A stretch of 64,000 nucleotides of DNA from Dinochytrium kinnereticum (GCA_027604005.1 JADGJT010000004.1:118173-182172); one strand, 5' to 3'. Shown: positions 10,358 to 23,837, counted from the first letter of the stretch. The notes: generated by a model from the sequence alone, not told the origin. Program-made: numbers and translations.

Positions 10358-13300
10358 CTACGACCGGTGGTTGTGGAAGCTGCAGATACCACATCAATGA
10401 GTGCGCGTCAGCGGGGACATTCGCGTAGGTCACTTCAACTCACCAGTTGTTGCACATGTCTGCGCGAGAACCATAAGAGGTCTTGAATTCGGAGCAGCCG
10501 CAGGTCAGGCAATTGTTGGCGCTCGACACATCAACGAGCGGTCTCGTCTTGGACCTCCCCAGCGTACCAACCCTCCCGCTCCCGTCCCCAGCCGGAGAAG
10601 GTCTATCAAGGTCCTTGTCGCGCTCCCTGTGCTCCTTAGCAGAGCCACGTCGCTCCAGCCCACCTTTTTCTTTCTTTGAAGAAGAGGGCGCTCCCTCCGC
10701 CTTTCTCCGACGTGATGAGTCAGATCGGTGCTTCCTTTCTTCTTCGGGGGGAGGTTTACTCCGGTTTCGTCTCTCTCGTTGTGCATCATCACGTCTTCTT
10801 CTGGGAGTCTCAGGCTCCGGTTCAGCTTCACCGCCATTCGCCAATCTCCGTCGTTCATCCTCTATGAATCGTTCCATTTGAGCCTGTTCCTGAACCCACA
10901 TGTCATCCATCATCTGAATTCGCTCCTTCTCTTCTCTATCCTCCTTATCTCTCTCTGACTCCCCTACGGCTGGGCGGTTACGATGTTGAGATGAGGACGG
11001 CTCACGAGGACGCTCCTTCTCAACCTTCCGCCGTGCTTGTGCAACTTTTGGACCTTTTTTGTCACGTTCTTGATAGTTGATAGCCGAATTTGCAAATGAA
11101 AGCAGCGGTTTTTGAGGAATGATCGGAACGGCGGCTGCTGCCGGCTAATGACATATTACAAAAACAAAGTTGTCATTAGCGCAAAGAACAAAGCCAAATC
11201 AGACCAAAGACAACATACAGCTTCTATGGGTGGTCTCTCCTCTGCCGCCTTCACTACTGGGATCGGCCGATCTTTTGCGCTTGTGCTTCGGCCTAAAAGG
11301 GTATTGTTTACGGGCACAAATGATTGTGGGGGTGGTGATGTCACTCCAGCCCCGCTTCCACCAGCAGCCTGCTGCCTTCTCTTTAACGTCCCAGGTGATA
11401 TCGCATCGGAGTTGGCCCCCTTATCCTTTCCATCCTTTTGGGCCTGGCTCCCAAGCCGATCTCTTGCCGGAACATGCTCATAATCGTCAAAGAGCTCAGG
11501 GAACTCTTGGAACGTCAATTCGTTCTTTTTTTTATTTACGAGGAAGGCCGTTAATTATAAATCTGCAAGGAGAGGACGGCAAAGGGCAGAAAATATAGTA
11601 AGCAACAAACCTTGGCAAGCCTGATTGCCAGCACCCAGTCATAAAGCCGATCCTGACGATCGACGCAGATGAAATGAACGTAATCAACCTTGTTCTCAAA
11701 TATAATGATATTCGACGTGGACCGAAGGGCGAAACAGAACTGTGTGGGTGTCTTCTTCTTATCTCTACTCAATGTGTAAACATCGAAGCCACTAAGCCGA
11801 CAAATAAGAGTTTCACCCGTCATCTACATTCCAACAATAACATCACACATCGGAAAACGTTAGATACAGAAAACCTGACAACAAAGACAGAAAGGGCCAC
11901 ACACATTTGACTCTTTGTAGTAATAAATACATCCTTCACGAAGCACGCAGAACTTTTTCTGCCATTTTTTTGGTCGTGTCTCAATGTAAAGGTATCCTTG
12001 AATTTTCGGAAAACGTCCAACGATCGACTATAAATAAAAAATAAATAAATTGCATAATGAGAAAAGAGGGTTAAGTCAATAGGTGAGTGATTACCTTCGG
12101 CACAATCGTGCTTCTGTAGCCGTACTTTTTCATCAGAATGGCGTTTACCGATGTGCTCGCATCCCAGGCGGCAATAACGTCAGTCACGATCTTTACGACG
12201 GTTAAAATCAAAGTGCGAAAGCCAAACAATATACAAAAAATCAAAGATATTCACCTCCCAATCCCTTAGTGGGCGCTCTGTTTAACAAAGCAATCAAACA
12301 AACAAGCAAAATATGATCAGAGCAAGAAGAAGAAGAAGAAGAAGAAGCAAGTACTCACCAATACCCAAATCATTCGCAAGCTCAAACAGAGTCCAGTCAG
12401 CCGACGGCTCAATATTATGATCTTTAAGAAGATACTCAACAACCTGATCCGCCGTCATAAGAGAAGTCAGCACAACCGTCTCAAACTTCTGCGCGTCCTC
12501 AATATATATCTTTGTCGTTATCTTCTTCACATTCGCTTCGGAAAGCTTTGACATGATCATCTTCATTCTATCCCCATCTGCCGCATTTTGAGCAGCAGGG
12601 GTTGCAGGTTCTCTGGGAGTCTCAACCTCTAAAGCTTGAGGGACAGACTGAATAAACCGTTTCATTGAATTAGTTCGAAGTTTAGAGGAAGAAAAAGATA
12701 GACAGGATGAGGTCAACGCTAACTTTTTTACGACGCTGAATGGTTTGAAGATGCGCGAGTGGTAAATCATCCATAGGTTCGTCAGACGAATCAGTAGGTG
12801 CCGGTTTTACGGGAGATAAAATGGTGGAAGGCATGGTTGCAACGTGAGTATGGGGTTTGTGGGTTGCTGAACTCAAGGTGGATGCTACTGTAGGCAATAG
12901 GTGCGATGGATGTGCGACAGAATGATCCCCTCCATTGATCATTCTAGAGTAACGACTTTTCTTAATATGACGATCTAGCAAATCTACAAGACCATCCATG
13001 TCGTCCTTATAATCCTCCATGGTTACATTTTGCATGCCCGAAGAGCTTTTACCAGGTGGAGCATTACCCGGATACCTGATAGCCAGTTCAATGTCATCTG
13101 ACTCATCATCACCATCAGAGAGCTCAATCTCGTCTTGCTGTTCTTCAACATTCACATTTTCCATGTGCGGATTCCGCAGTCGTGCGTAGAAATTTTCCTC
13201 CTCTTCCGACTCGCTTTCATCACGATAATGACGAATGTGCCGAGATGGTAGTGGCCTCGGGCTTCGAGCTAAGGACTCATTACGCGACTCATCGTAGTCT

Positions 13301-14661
13301 TGAAGTTCCGTATTATGTCTTACAGGTGATGCCTGTGGTCTTCTGGCAGCCAAAGGCGTGTTATCATAGCTATCATCAGAGTCCTCCGACACGGATCCTT
13401 CATCACCACTCTCATCTCTTTCACGACGTGTCTCGTCACCACCATTACTCTCACTCCGCGAACCAGATCCAGAGTCCGAAGGAGAATACATGGCTTTCCT
13501 TTCCATGAATCCCTTTTCGCCACCAGATCTCGTTGAATATTGAACTCCACCTTTTCGAGAATCGGAGCCGCTCCCTTCCTTATCACCGTCGAAGCCTCCT
13601 TGATAATCGCCTATAATGTCATGATCATCTCCATCCGAGGCTCCTACAGAAGATGGGCGTGCCGATAATAGTTGATTATGTGTGTCTTGAAGGTCTTTTA
13701 AAAGGCTCGAGAAGTCTAGCTCTATCTTCGAAGAGAGTGGGACTGCTGATGAAATTACGGGTTTGGCTGAAGCCATCGCAGGAGTAAGGTTTGAATTTGG
13801 AATCTTGACATGAAGTTGGGGAGAGTCGGTATTGGGAGGAGGAGGGGGGGATTTCTCTGTGAAAGAAAAACTAATCAATGCAAGAAAAACATCATCATAA
13901 ACCAGTCAGCAACGACACGTAAAACACACCAGCGGTAACAGGACTACTCACTCCACCTGGGGTGGTAGGGCTGCTTATCGTATGAGGTTGTGGAAAGCCT
14001 GGATAGCGGGGCATCTGGTACAAGGATCCAGGTTGCGGGTGTCCATCCAGCGGTATTCCAGGGCTCATGTGTTGAGGTGAAGCCGGCCAAATAGGGGAAG
14101 ACCAGCCTGGAGATCCCGCCCCAGGAACTGTAGGGATGGCAGTCAGGTATGAAGGAAGACCTTTCGCAGCCTAAGCAAAAAGTAATTAACAAAAGCAGTT
14201 TAAAGTCGAGCTTCCCCGCCGATTCCCATATCCATGCATTGCAACCACATCCTAGTAGTCTTACGCATCTTTATCACAGGTACTACTTAGATCAGCGATT
14301 GCGCCCCAATGCACCACTTCTATTTGTCTGGGACAGAAGGGAATATGATGATCCAAAGGGTCCTCTCCACACACACTGCTGCAAGGAGCAAGCATACAAC
14401 CCCGTTTCAATGAGGTAGACCCTCCTCCTTTCTCCTAATCAACTACCGTACAATAGGAGCCCTCTAGTCGCTTGATCACAACATGGTTCCTTAACGAACA
14501 GATGCATCCCTGATCTCAAGCCGCCTACACAAACCCGTCCGATCCTTCCGCCGCCGCCTCCCCCACAGCACCTCAGCAGCGCACAGAAGCACCAACAGTG
14601 TCTGCAGCTAACGCACCTTCTCCTTATCGATGCCGTTCAGGACGGCCTCGAGGTTCTCCAT
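10358..14661 (-). CDS. RA-PH adaptor of the MRL (RIAM/lamellipodin) type
   Basis: Eleven exons: 14617-14661, 13930-14170, 12724-13856, 12359-12647, 12255-12277 (23 bp), 12095-12190, 11905-12027, 11611-11823, 11219-11524, 10444-11144 and 10358-10379 (22 bp). They sum to 1063 residues. Order: proline-rich start; helix ELDFSSLLKDLQDTHNQLL at about 140-160; acidic, serine-rich linker; RA domain at about 513-605 (KIYIEDAQKFETVVL, SADWTLFELANDLG); a connector; PH domain at about 615-721 (GYLYIETRPKKWQKKFCVLR, IYYYKES, FCFALRS, WVLAIRLAK); basic charged tail; and a Cys cluster at the very end (NNCLTCGCSEF, CNNCFHNH). RA followed directly by PH, with no SH2, is the MRL layout rather than Grb7. MRL proteins link Ras/Rap GTPases to talin and actin; that role here is inferred. 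Confidence 0.82.
12324..12347 (+). repeat. (AAG)8 microsatellite in an intron of the RA-PH gene
   Basis: Eight perfect AAG units, which read as CTT on the coding strand. They lie within the intron at 12278-12358, upstream of the 23-bp exon, and may act as part of its polypyrimidine tract. Confidence 0.9.
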
Positions 14662-14955
14662 AGCGCCGAGCTCAATTTGGCTTTGCAGTGCGATGCAGTT
14701 GGCAGGTAAAGATTGTGCAACCTCATCAATTCAGGTTGAGAGCATACTTTAACTCGAGGCCGCATATCTGCACTGAATGGTGAGCACGAGGCAAGAAGTG
14801 CACGCATTCAGGCTGGCTATCAATGACATGGCTCATTGGAATGGCGATATGTGGGTTTATTCAACCAAAGGGCGGAATGGCAGAGGAACAGCACTTTGAA
14901 TGCACACTTGCAGTGGACGCGACATCATTACGCCCTTTAACGACATTGAGCCTCC

Positions 14956-15700
14956 TCAAATCTTCAGCCCCTTTGGCAATATCTCAACCCAATATCCGTC
15001 AGGATCCAACGCAAATGCAATGTTATTCATTGACCCATCGCTCAATCGCTTCTTAAAAGGAACGCTCTTGGACTCCAAGTACTCACAAAACCCATTCACG
15101 TCGTCCACCGAGATACCAATATGCCCAAACCCTTTCCCAGGCTCTGAGTTGCCGCTGCTGTATCCTGCAAATTCGGGGTCTGACTCGGTGCCCCAATTGC
15201 TAATCACAAAGAAAAGGCTGTTAGATTATCTAATGAGATTTGGGGATTCATTACTGTGTCAGCTCCAGAACTCCTGGTGTAGAGAAAACATATTTTGCCT
15301 TCTCTTCAGTCGATGCTGTCTGTAGTTAGACGGTCAAAGAATCGGCTTAGATGACGTGATTGTGAAGTGGGATTCAAGTTTCTGATACTTACCAGAATGT
15401 TTTCCGGAACAGAGAAAGCCAAGAAGTGAAGAGTGAACTTGGCAGCCGGGAAATCAAAGCTGGTGATATGCCTAAGATATTAAGTTAATGATCCCTCATC
15501 GCAACTGGACGTACTTCATCCCCAGAATCCCCTCATAAAACTCTCGGCTCTTGACCGGGTCGCGGACTGGAAATCAAGATGTATGAATCAGAAGCATTTA
15601 GCAATCGGATGGGATGCGATTGTGCATGCAATCGTGATGGCTTCGGCTTACCTCGAACCATGGTGTGATTGAAGACGGGGCGGTACTGTTCAGCCATCAT
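14956..15700 (-). CDS. GLO1: Glyoxalase I (lactoylglutathione lyase)
   Basis: Zinc enzyme that isomerises the methylglyoxal-glutathione adduct to S-lactoylglutathione. Exons are about 15652-15700, 15516-15567, 15393-15471, 15255-15319 and 14956-15199, some 162 residues, a single-domain form. Conserved strings in order: [73 protein letters not shown]. The zinc ligands are visible: the His near the start (FNHTM), Glu in LELTHNWG, His in GFGHIG and Glu in YWVEIL. The start may be 15700 (MMAEQ) or 15697 (MAEQ). One border near 15566 could be off by a base in my count. Confidence 0.93.
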
Positions 15701-15931
15701 GGTGAATTTGTCAGAAAAAAATATTTAACCATAAAACTTCCAAGTTCACAAGGATAATGGGAACTTAAACCCGATTTCATTATTAAGTCCTTGGCCTTTC
15801 AGTTAACCACTCACTATGTACAAAATGAGGAGGCGGAAGAAGAAAGCAACGGAAAAAAACAGAATAAATGCGAACACCGCCCCCCTCTTCCTTTGCGGAA
15901 TAGGTGGAGGGTGGAGGTTCAGTGCGGGTAT

Positions 15932-17992
<2,061 letters not shown>

Positions 17993-18612
17993 GGCAGGCA
18001 GATGCGGCGGGTGACTGAGGGTGTGAAGAAGAGATTTCAAATTTGAACACAATTCTTTTTCGCACGAAACCTTCCTTCACTGGACACGGTCGAAACGATC
18101 ACCAGCAAGCAATAACCAACAAAGGGTATAAATGTAAACCGCACGGCAGCACCCTAAGGCTCCTTCCAGCTTGGCATGATGGCAATTAGCATTGGATGAG
18201 AAGGTGGCTGCAGCTGTTATGCTGGGAGGATGACGCTGGGTCCACTTGAAGCTTCCCATCAACTCCATCGCAATGACCAAGTACCAGATCGGAACCCCCA
18301 AAGCAAAAACAATTACCAAACCACCATCAGCATAAACAACCCGAAAACCAAACGATGAAAACAGGAAAATGAACCCAAGAAATAATAGAAGAAAAATAAA
18401 GAAGAAAGAAAAAAAGAAAAACAGAGCCCGAATATAAGTTTCCGGAAGACAGCAGACCGAAGCAAAGGTCAGCCAACTCCACCCCACCCCCCATAAATTT
18501 ACGCGAATGAGGGTCGACAGATAAAAGAGTGTGTAAGAACCACAAAGGAGGGCAGAAGAGATAAAAACAACTTCAAAATAATTGGCGCCTGAAAAGCTTA
18601 TTTAAAATAAGA
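17993..18612. promoter_or_regulatory. Upstream region of the kinase gene / 3' region of the FUS-like gene
   Basis: A 620-bp spacer between two minus-strand genes, rich in A-runs on the plus strand around 18350-18420. A long minus-strand open frame here (18077-18487) is T-rich, hydrophobic and without a recognisable domain, so I regard it as UTR or promoter sequence. Confidence 0.4.
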
Positions 18613-20680
18613 TCAGTAAGGGCGATCCCTTCTCTCTCTACGCATATCACTCGACTCATCTCTCCGCCTATCACCATAGCCCCTATCATCACCATACCCT
18701 CCTCCCCTTCCCCCGCCTCCACCTCCAGCACCCTCTGGCTTAGGCGTTTGGCATTTGTTGCATTCAAATCTCCGCCCAAAGTTGATATTTGAACATTTCC
18801 TGAAAGAAAAAAAAACACGGGGAGTCATTAACAAATTTCACAAGCTCTAAGGGCTAGGGCTGAAGGCAATATCAGAACTTACGGGCAAGGCCAATCGCCT
18901 TCTCGAGATCCACTGGAGCCACCCCCGCGCCCACCACCGCCACCGCTGCTTCCACCTCCCCCGCCCCCACCACCATCATACGGTTTTGGGTTTTTGCATC
19001 GATTGCATTCATTCCGTTTAGCAAAGTTGACATTACCACAACTAAAAGGAAAAAGAAGGTATAACGATCAGTTTAATCAAGTGTTCTTTTTTTGACTCGA
19101 CTCCTCGAAAAGAGGCAAAAAAAGAAAGAAAAGCCACACAGCAAACTTTGAAAAAACTTACTTGCAAGTCCAGTCTCCAGGCCGCGCAGCTGGGGATGGA
19201 GCCGAAAAGCCACCATTCCCAGAGCTTCTTCCGCCAAATCCACCTCCTCCACCTCCACCAGAATCCCCACCAGCTCCGTCAGGTTTCGGTGTTCCGCATC
19301 GATTACACTCGCTGCGACGAGCAAAGTTTGTGTTTGAACATCTGAGAGGGCACGAATTAGAGATGATTCCAGAAACCAAGAACTGCTCATAAACGTTGCC
19401 AAAAGAAACTAGACTAAAGACAAGAAAAACTTACGATACACAAGTCCAATCTCCAGGTCCCCCGCCAGGAGGTCCACCCCCCCCCCCACCACCTCCACGC
19501 CGCCGCAAGCCCCGTATCCCCCCACCCAACAACCCGCGGCGGCGGCGTGCCACCCTCCACCCCAANNNNNNNNNNGCAACGGCCGCACCCCAAAAGAGAA
19601 CGGACGCCCTACCCCCACCGCCATCTCGATATCCACCCGCTCCTCCACGACCACCACCACCACCACGGCTAAATCCACCTCCTCCGCCGCTACCACTAAA
19701 CTTTGCAGCTCCCGCAGGAGCGTCGGCCCTTACCACAGTGATGATGCCACCTCCAGGGAAAGGCTTTCCTGAGAGCCAGAACAGAAACGGTTAGCGTAAT
19801 GTGATTTTATGTTGACAAACAAACCGTGGAAGCAATCAATGGCTGCTTGAGCAGCTGGAGGGTCCTCGTATGTGACGGTCGCATCTCCCTTAGGTGTCCG
19901 TGAGGCTTTATCTCTGTAAATCCAGATTTTGGGACCGGGAGGTCGAAGCTTTTTGTCAGTCTAGGAGTATCGAGGTAAGTCAATGACAGGATCATGAGCA
20001 GGTCCCAAAGCTTGATGCAAACCTTGATAACACCAATCGTGCGGAAGTGGTCGACAAGCTCTTCGTCCGTGATGGTCAAAGGAAGACCGGAGATATAAAT
20101 AGTATCCTCACTCTTCCCTTCAGGAACAACTGGACCACTCGGTTTGCTCGCTGGAACCGAGCTATATGAATCCCTTCTCCCTCCAGAACCACCAGAACCA
20201 CGGCCGTAGCCCCCACCGCCTCCTCCTCCTCCTCCTCCTCCTCGACCATAGCCATCTCCACCACCACTTGCACTGCTGCTACCTCCACTTCCTCCTGTCA
20301 TCGCATCGATCTCAGCATTCGAGTAACCGCTCTTCCTTAGCGCTTCACGATCCACTACCGGTGCTGGCGCAGCAGCAGCTCCTCCCGCGCTCGCGCCAGC
20401 ATCTGCCGATGCTTGAGGGTATCCATATTGCTCGTCTAGCGTGAGAAATGGGAGGGGAGTTAAGCGCCGGACAGAAACCGTTCCAGAGTGTTTGAGACAG
20501 AGGGATTCTTTCATTTTTGTTGACAGGATGGTTGTTTTTTTTTATAGCTGACTTACAGTACTGCTGGTATTGCTGGTATTGCTGGTAGTAGGCAGCGTAC
20601 TCTGCAGAGTTGTAGCCGCCGTAGTCACCCCCAGCGGGTGCCGCGGGATCCCCAGAGCCTGCGCTCTTGTTGTCCGACAT
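18613..20680 (-). CDS. FUS/TET-like RNA-binding protein: RRM plus RanBP2 zinc fingers
   Basis: Exons 20557-20680, 20023-20435, 19825-19960, 19435-19768 (contains a 10-N gap), 19162-19341, 18883-19041 and 18613-18799 sum to 510 residues if the gap length is right. Order: low-complexity N-terminus ([14 protein letters not shown]); Gly-rich segment; RRM starting [20 protein letters not shown] and ending [12 protein letters not shown]-rich segment; then three RanBP2-type fingers DWTCVSC...CNRC, DWTCNC...CNRC and DWPCPKC...CNKC separated by Gly-rich linkers; basic Arg/Asp tail. This is the FET (FUS/EWS/TAF15, Cabeza) layout. Such proteins act in transcription and splicing and form condensates. Each finger is cut by an intron just after its first Cys pair begins. 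Confidence 0.88.
19566..19575. other. Assembly gap (10 N) in the RGG-coding exon
   Basis: Ten N within a C/G-rich repeat. The exon stays in frame with ten bases, but the residues on its 3' side ([12 protein letters not shown]) are unlike normal RGG repeats, so the gap length or the flanking bases may be wrong. Confidence 0.95.
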
Positions 20681-21239
20681 CAGCAAAGAAAATCAACCTT
20701 GAATTTTTTTTCTCCGTTGACGAATTCAATCAATTCGCGGTCTGTTGCCTTCGTGATTGAGCATGTTGGCAGTGTGTCAGGGGCTACATGCGTGTTCTTT
20801 TGCGCGCTCAGAAGGCGATGGAATGCTTAGAAATGTAAGGGAATGCGAGACGCACGGTGGTTGTCCTTGAGGGTTCCCTTTTCAGTCTGACTACCTGCGA
20901 TATCGATCAACATCAGCAGCAGCACAATGCGCATCCTCCGCATCCGATGGCCGTGGTAGAAAAGGCATACCTTCTTCACGAGCGAAGGCGCGCAAAGGCA
21001 GTGAGGTGCAATGCGTGGAGCAAGCGTTTGAAAGCTCCACCCCCAGCAGCCAGGCGGTGATTGGCCAGAATCATTTCAAAAAGTGTGTGGGGCGTGGCAT
21101 GTCTGTGAGGTTGTTGGTATCCTTCCGCACTGCTATAAAGCCTGCTGCCGCTCGCCTCAACCCGACTGCATTCACTCCGCACCGAGCCCTCCATCGCACG
21201 CCCCTCACACCCTGCAGAAAGCACAACCACACCGCCGCT
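20681..21239. promoter_or_regulatory. Divergent promoter, FUS-like gene / MsrB
   Basis: A 559-bp spacer between two divergent start codons. A TATA-like TATAAA lies at 21134-21139, 101 bp before the MsrB start and on its strand, a plausible core promoter. A short CAG run occurs near 20912. Confidence 0.45.
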
Positions 21240-21895
21240 ATGCCTGAGATTCAAAAGTCCGAAGAGGAGGTGAGCTCCCGGGGTGGATGAATTGCTGTTT
21301 GACCACTTTTCTGGCACTGACCATCCCTTCCCCTTCCCCTTTCCCAACGCCAACCCTCCATCAGTGGCGTGCTGTCCTTAATAAGGAGCAGTTCAGAGTC
21401 CTGCGAGAGAAAGGAACTGAGGCGCCTGGAACTGGAGAGTATGACCACCACTTTGAACAAGGTGAGTGCTAGGGAAAACACATCGTCATCTCCTCCAGCC
21501 TCCGTGATCATTTAAAACTAACCGATTTATGCCCCAACAAAAGGTGTTTACAACTGCGCCGGTTGCAACACTCCTCTGTACAAGTCAACGACCAAATTCG
21601 ATTCTGGCTGTGGATGGCCTGCCTTCTTTGACGCCATTCCTGGGGCTATTGCTAGACACGAGGACATTTCTCATGGGATGGTCCGTGTTGAGATCACCTG
21701 CGCCAAGTGCGGGGGCCACCTTGGGCACGTTTTTAAGGGCGAGGCGATTACCAAGAAATATGACACCAATGAAAGGTATGAATGGCAAAGGGTTGTAGTA
21801 TTAGCTTTATAAGTTATTGACCTTGTCTTTCCCCCTATTCTTTTTCGATATATAGGCATTGCGTCAACTCGATTTCGCTGAACTTTTCAAAGTGA
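21240..21895 (+). CDS. MSRB: Peptide methionine-R-sulfoxide reductase (MsrB)
   Basis: Repairs oxidised methionine (R epimer) in proteins. Exons 21240-21269, 21365-21461, 21544-21775 and 21856-21895 give 132 residues, the normal single-domain size. It starts [20 protein letters not shown]. The two zinc CxxC pairs are visible as YNCAGC and [14 protein letters not shown]. The core motif [11 protein letters not shown] and the catalytic Cys in [11 protein letters not shown] are intact. No signal or transit peptide is evident, so it is probably cytosolic. Confidence 0.96.
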
Positions 21896-22285
21896 CTCCC
21901 AGACGCTAAGTATTGACCGTGGCTGATGCGCTTTCAACCGTTGGGAACTGTTACGCTGCAATATTGCGCGAACAACAAAGTCATTGTAATAAACACTCGT
22001 CACCCCCTCATACATCTTTCATCTGTTCGATGAGGCAAATTTATACTTCGATCTCACAGACAGCGCCATGAGATGCCTTGGTTTTATTCATGTTAATCAA
22101 ATTACATGTCAATAGAAAAATGAGGCTACGAAAAGGGAGGGTTTAAAGTATGAGAGAAAGAATCCGTATGCGAACACTCAAAAAAAATACAGAAACAAGA
22201 AACAAACGGAACAATGAATAGCAGTAATTATCCCACATGAGCTGAGCAGGCAGACACAGCCTAAACAGCATTCAGGGAGGTCTCA
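21896..22285. other. Convergent 3' spacer, MsrB / WW protein
   Basis: A 390-bp spacer between stop codons. AT-rich, with A-runs near 22180; no gene seen. Confidence 0.5.
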
Positions 22286-23246
22286 TTACCAACAGTCATA
22301 ACCATATCCAAATCCACCGTACCCATAACCAAAACCACCATATCCAAAGCCGCCATACCCTCCGTAAAGCAATCCAGAGGCAGCAACACCAGCAGCCATC
22401 CCGACACCAAGAGGGAGCAATGGATCGTATCCATAAGGTCCATAGGGTCCATAAGGAACACCCACACCCCCATATCCCATTGGCCCGACAAATCCAGGTC
22501 CGCCGATGAACCCAGGCCCATAACCTCCTCTCTCGACGATAACAGTAGTAGCAGGCTGCTGTTGCATAATCACCTGTTGCGGCTGGGTCTGGGGGACCAT
22601 GGTCGGCCCCGTATACTGCTGTTGAGGGGGCGGAGGAGCATACTGCTGTTGGGGTGGAGGAGCATACTGCTGTGGCGGTGGGGCATGAGCAGGTGGAGGA
22701 TGAGAAGGAGGTTGGTAGGTCCCAATTCTGTTGGCCATGTTGCTGGGCCTACTCGCTTCCATTGACCCACGCTCTTCCTCGGCTTGAAGCTTTTTGGCAA
22801 ACGCCTCATCAGACTGAAGTTGGGCGATGCGGCGAGCATATGATTCGTCCGAGTGTGAGACGGAACTCTTTGTATCAGTGGTGGAGTACTTGGGAAGGCT
22901 AGATCCACGAGGGTCTTCCCATGAGGAGGTTCCAGAAGAGGTATCTGAGAAAGTGGTCGGGATTAGACATTATGGAGAGGAGCCTGGACATCCGCCACTC
23001 ATGAGCAGAGAGCAGCTGGTCGTCGACTTCTACAGAGCTGATCTGCTCATCATCTTTTTCTTCGACATCATCGCAGCCAGAGATTCAACCTCCCACATCC
23101 CAACACTCACCCACATAAAACGGACGGTTAGTCTTTGGATCGTATCGCAGCACCCATCCAGGAGGCAAAGGGTCAGACTGCAGCTGCCTCATCTGCTGCA
23201 TATGCGATCCTTGCTGCTCATCGTCGAGCTCGATGAGGTTGGGCAT
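22286..23246 (-). CDS. WW-domain protein with Pro/Gln- and Gly/Tyr-rich tail
   Basis: Exons 23111-23246 and 22286-22944 give 264 residues. The WW domain spans the intron: LPPGWVLRYDPKTNRPFYV then SGTSSWEDP, with both Trp and the terminal Pro present. A charged helical segment follows (ESYARRIAQLQSDEAFAKKL), reminiscent of ubiquitin-interacting or coiled helices. Next is a proline/glutamine tract (PPPQQYAPPPQQQYAPPPP), and finally a glycine/tyrosine tail (YGGYGGFGYGGFGYGYGG). WW domains bind PPxY or similar motifs; the tail contains PPPQQY repeats that may self-associate. The specific function is unknown. It is divergent from mL40 with 126 bp between start codons. Confidence 0.8.
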
Positions 23247-23372
23247 TGACGGTGCCTCGGGAGTCAAAAGGTGGAGGACGGAGCAGAGTTCAAAAGCACA
23301 AGTCAAAAATTGTCGTCGGGGGCGTATTACTGCAGCACTTGACCGCCTCAAAAAAGAACAAGAAAACCGAAA

Positions 23373-23837
23373 ATGCTCCAACGAGTCCAACGGTGCCTGG
23401 GCAGCCTGACGTCCATCCGCTCAGCATCACGGATAGCTGCGTCCTCAAGCTCACAGCCACGGCGTAAGGAGCAGGGCATCAGCGACAAGCGGTACAATGT
23501 CATCAAGGACATGCTCTACAAGCCGGACGCATCGAAGCCATCAAAGAAGATGACACAGGAGGAGTCCGATCGCCGCGAGATCATTGAGAGGGTCTGGTGT
23601 TTGACCAAGATCAAAGAGGCTCGTAGAATAGAGGAGGAGCTGTTGAGAAAGTACCGGTCGATGCGGCTGGCTATGGAGGAGCTCAAGAAGACAGACGAGC
23701 GGCTTTTTGCTGGGACTGGTGCTGTGATGGAGGGAGGGGAGGGAAGTGGGAAGATTGAGGCATTATTCCCCAGAAGATTGAAGGTTCCCACTGAGACTCC
23801 TCCCGTGGGAGGCTGGGAGTATGAGCGGAAGAACTGA
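23373..23837 (+). CDS. MRPL28: Mitochondrial large ribosomal subunit protein mL40
   Basis: A single exon encodes 154 residues. The N-terminus (MLQRVQRCLGSLTSIRSASR) is a typical matrix-targeting sequence. The body is charged and helical (REIIERVWCLTKIKEARRIE, YRSMRLAMEELKKTDERLF), followed by LFPRRLKVPTETPPVGGWEY, which corresponds to the C-terminal TPP-x-GxE motif of mL40 (MRPL40 in animals, MRPL28 in yeast). Assigned on the helix pattern plus the C-terminal motif; a mitochondrial ribosomal protein is likely even if the exact subunit is wrong. Confidence 0.72.
   Translation: MLQRVQRCLGSLTSIRSASRIAASSSSQPRRKEQGISDKRYNVIKDMLYKPDASKPSKKMTQEESDRREIIERVWCLTKIKEARRIEEELLRKYRSMRLAMEELKKTDERLFAGTGAVMEGGEGSGKIEALFPRRLKVPTETPPVGGWEYERKN

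Noticed and set aside
10483..10881. 132-codon Ser/Arg-rich plus-strand frame
   Set aside because: Antisense to the basic C-terminal exon of the RA-PH protein, whose frame is supported by splicing.
18077..18487. 136-codon hydrophobic minus-strand frame
   Set aside because: Composition set by T-runs (strings of Phe); lies in the promoter/3' region between two firm genes.
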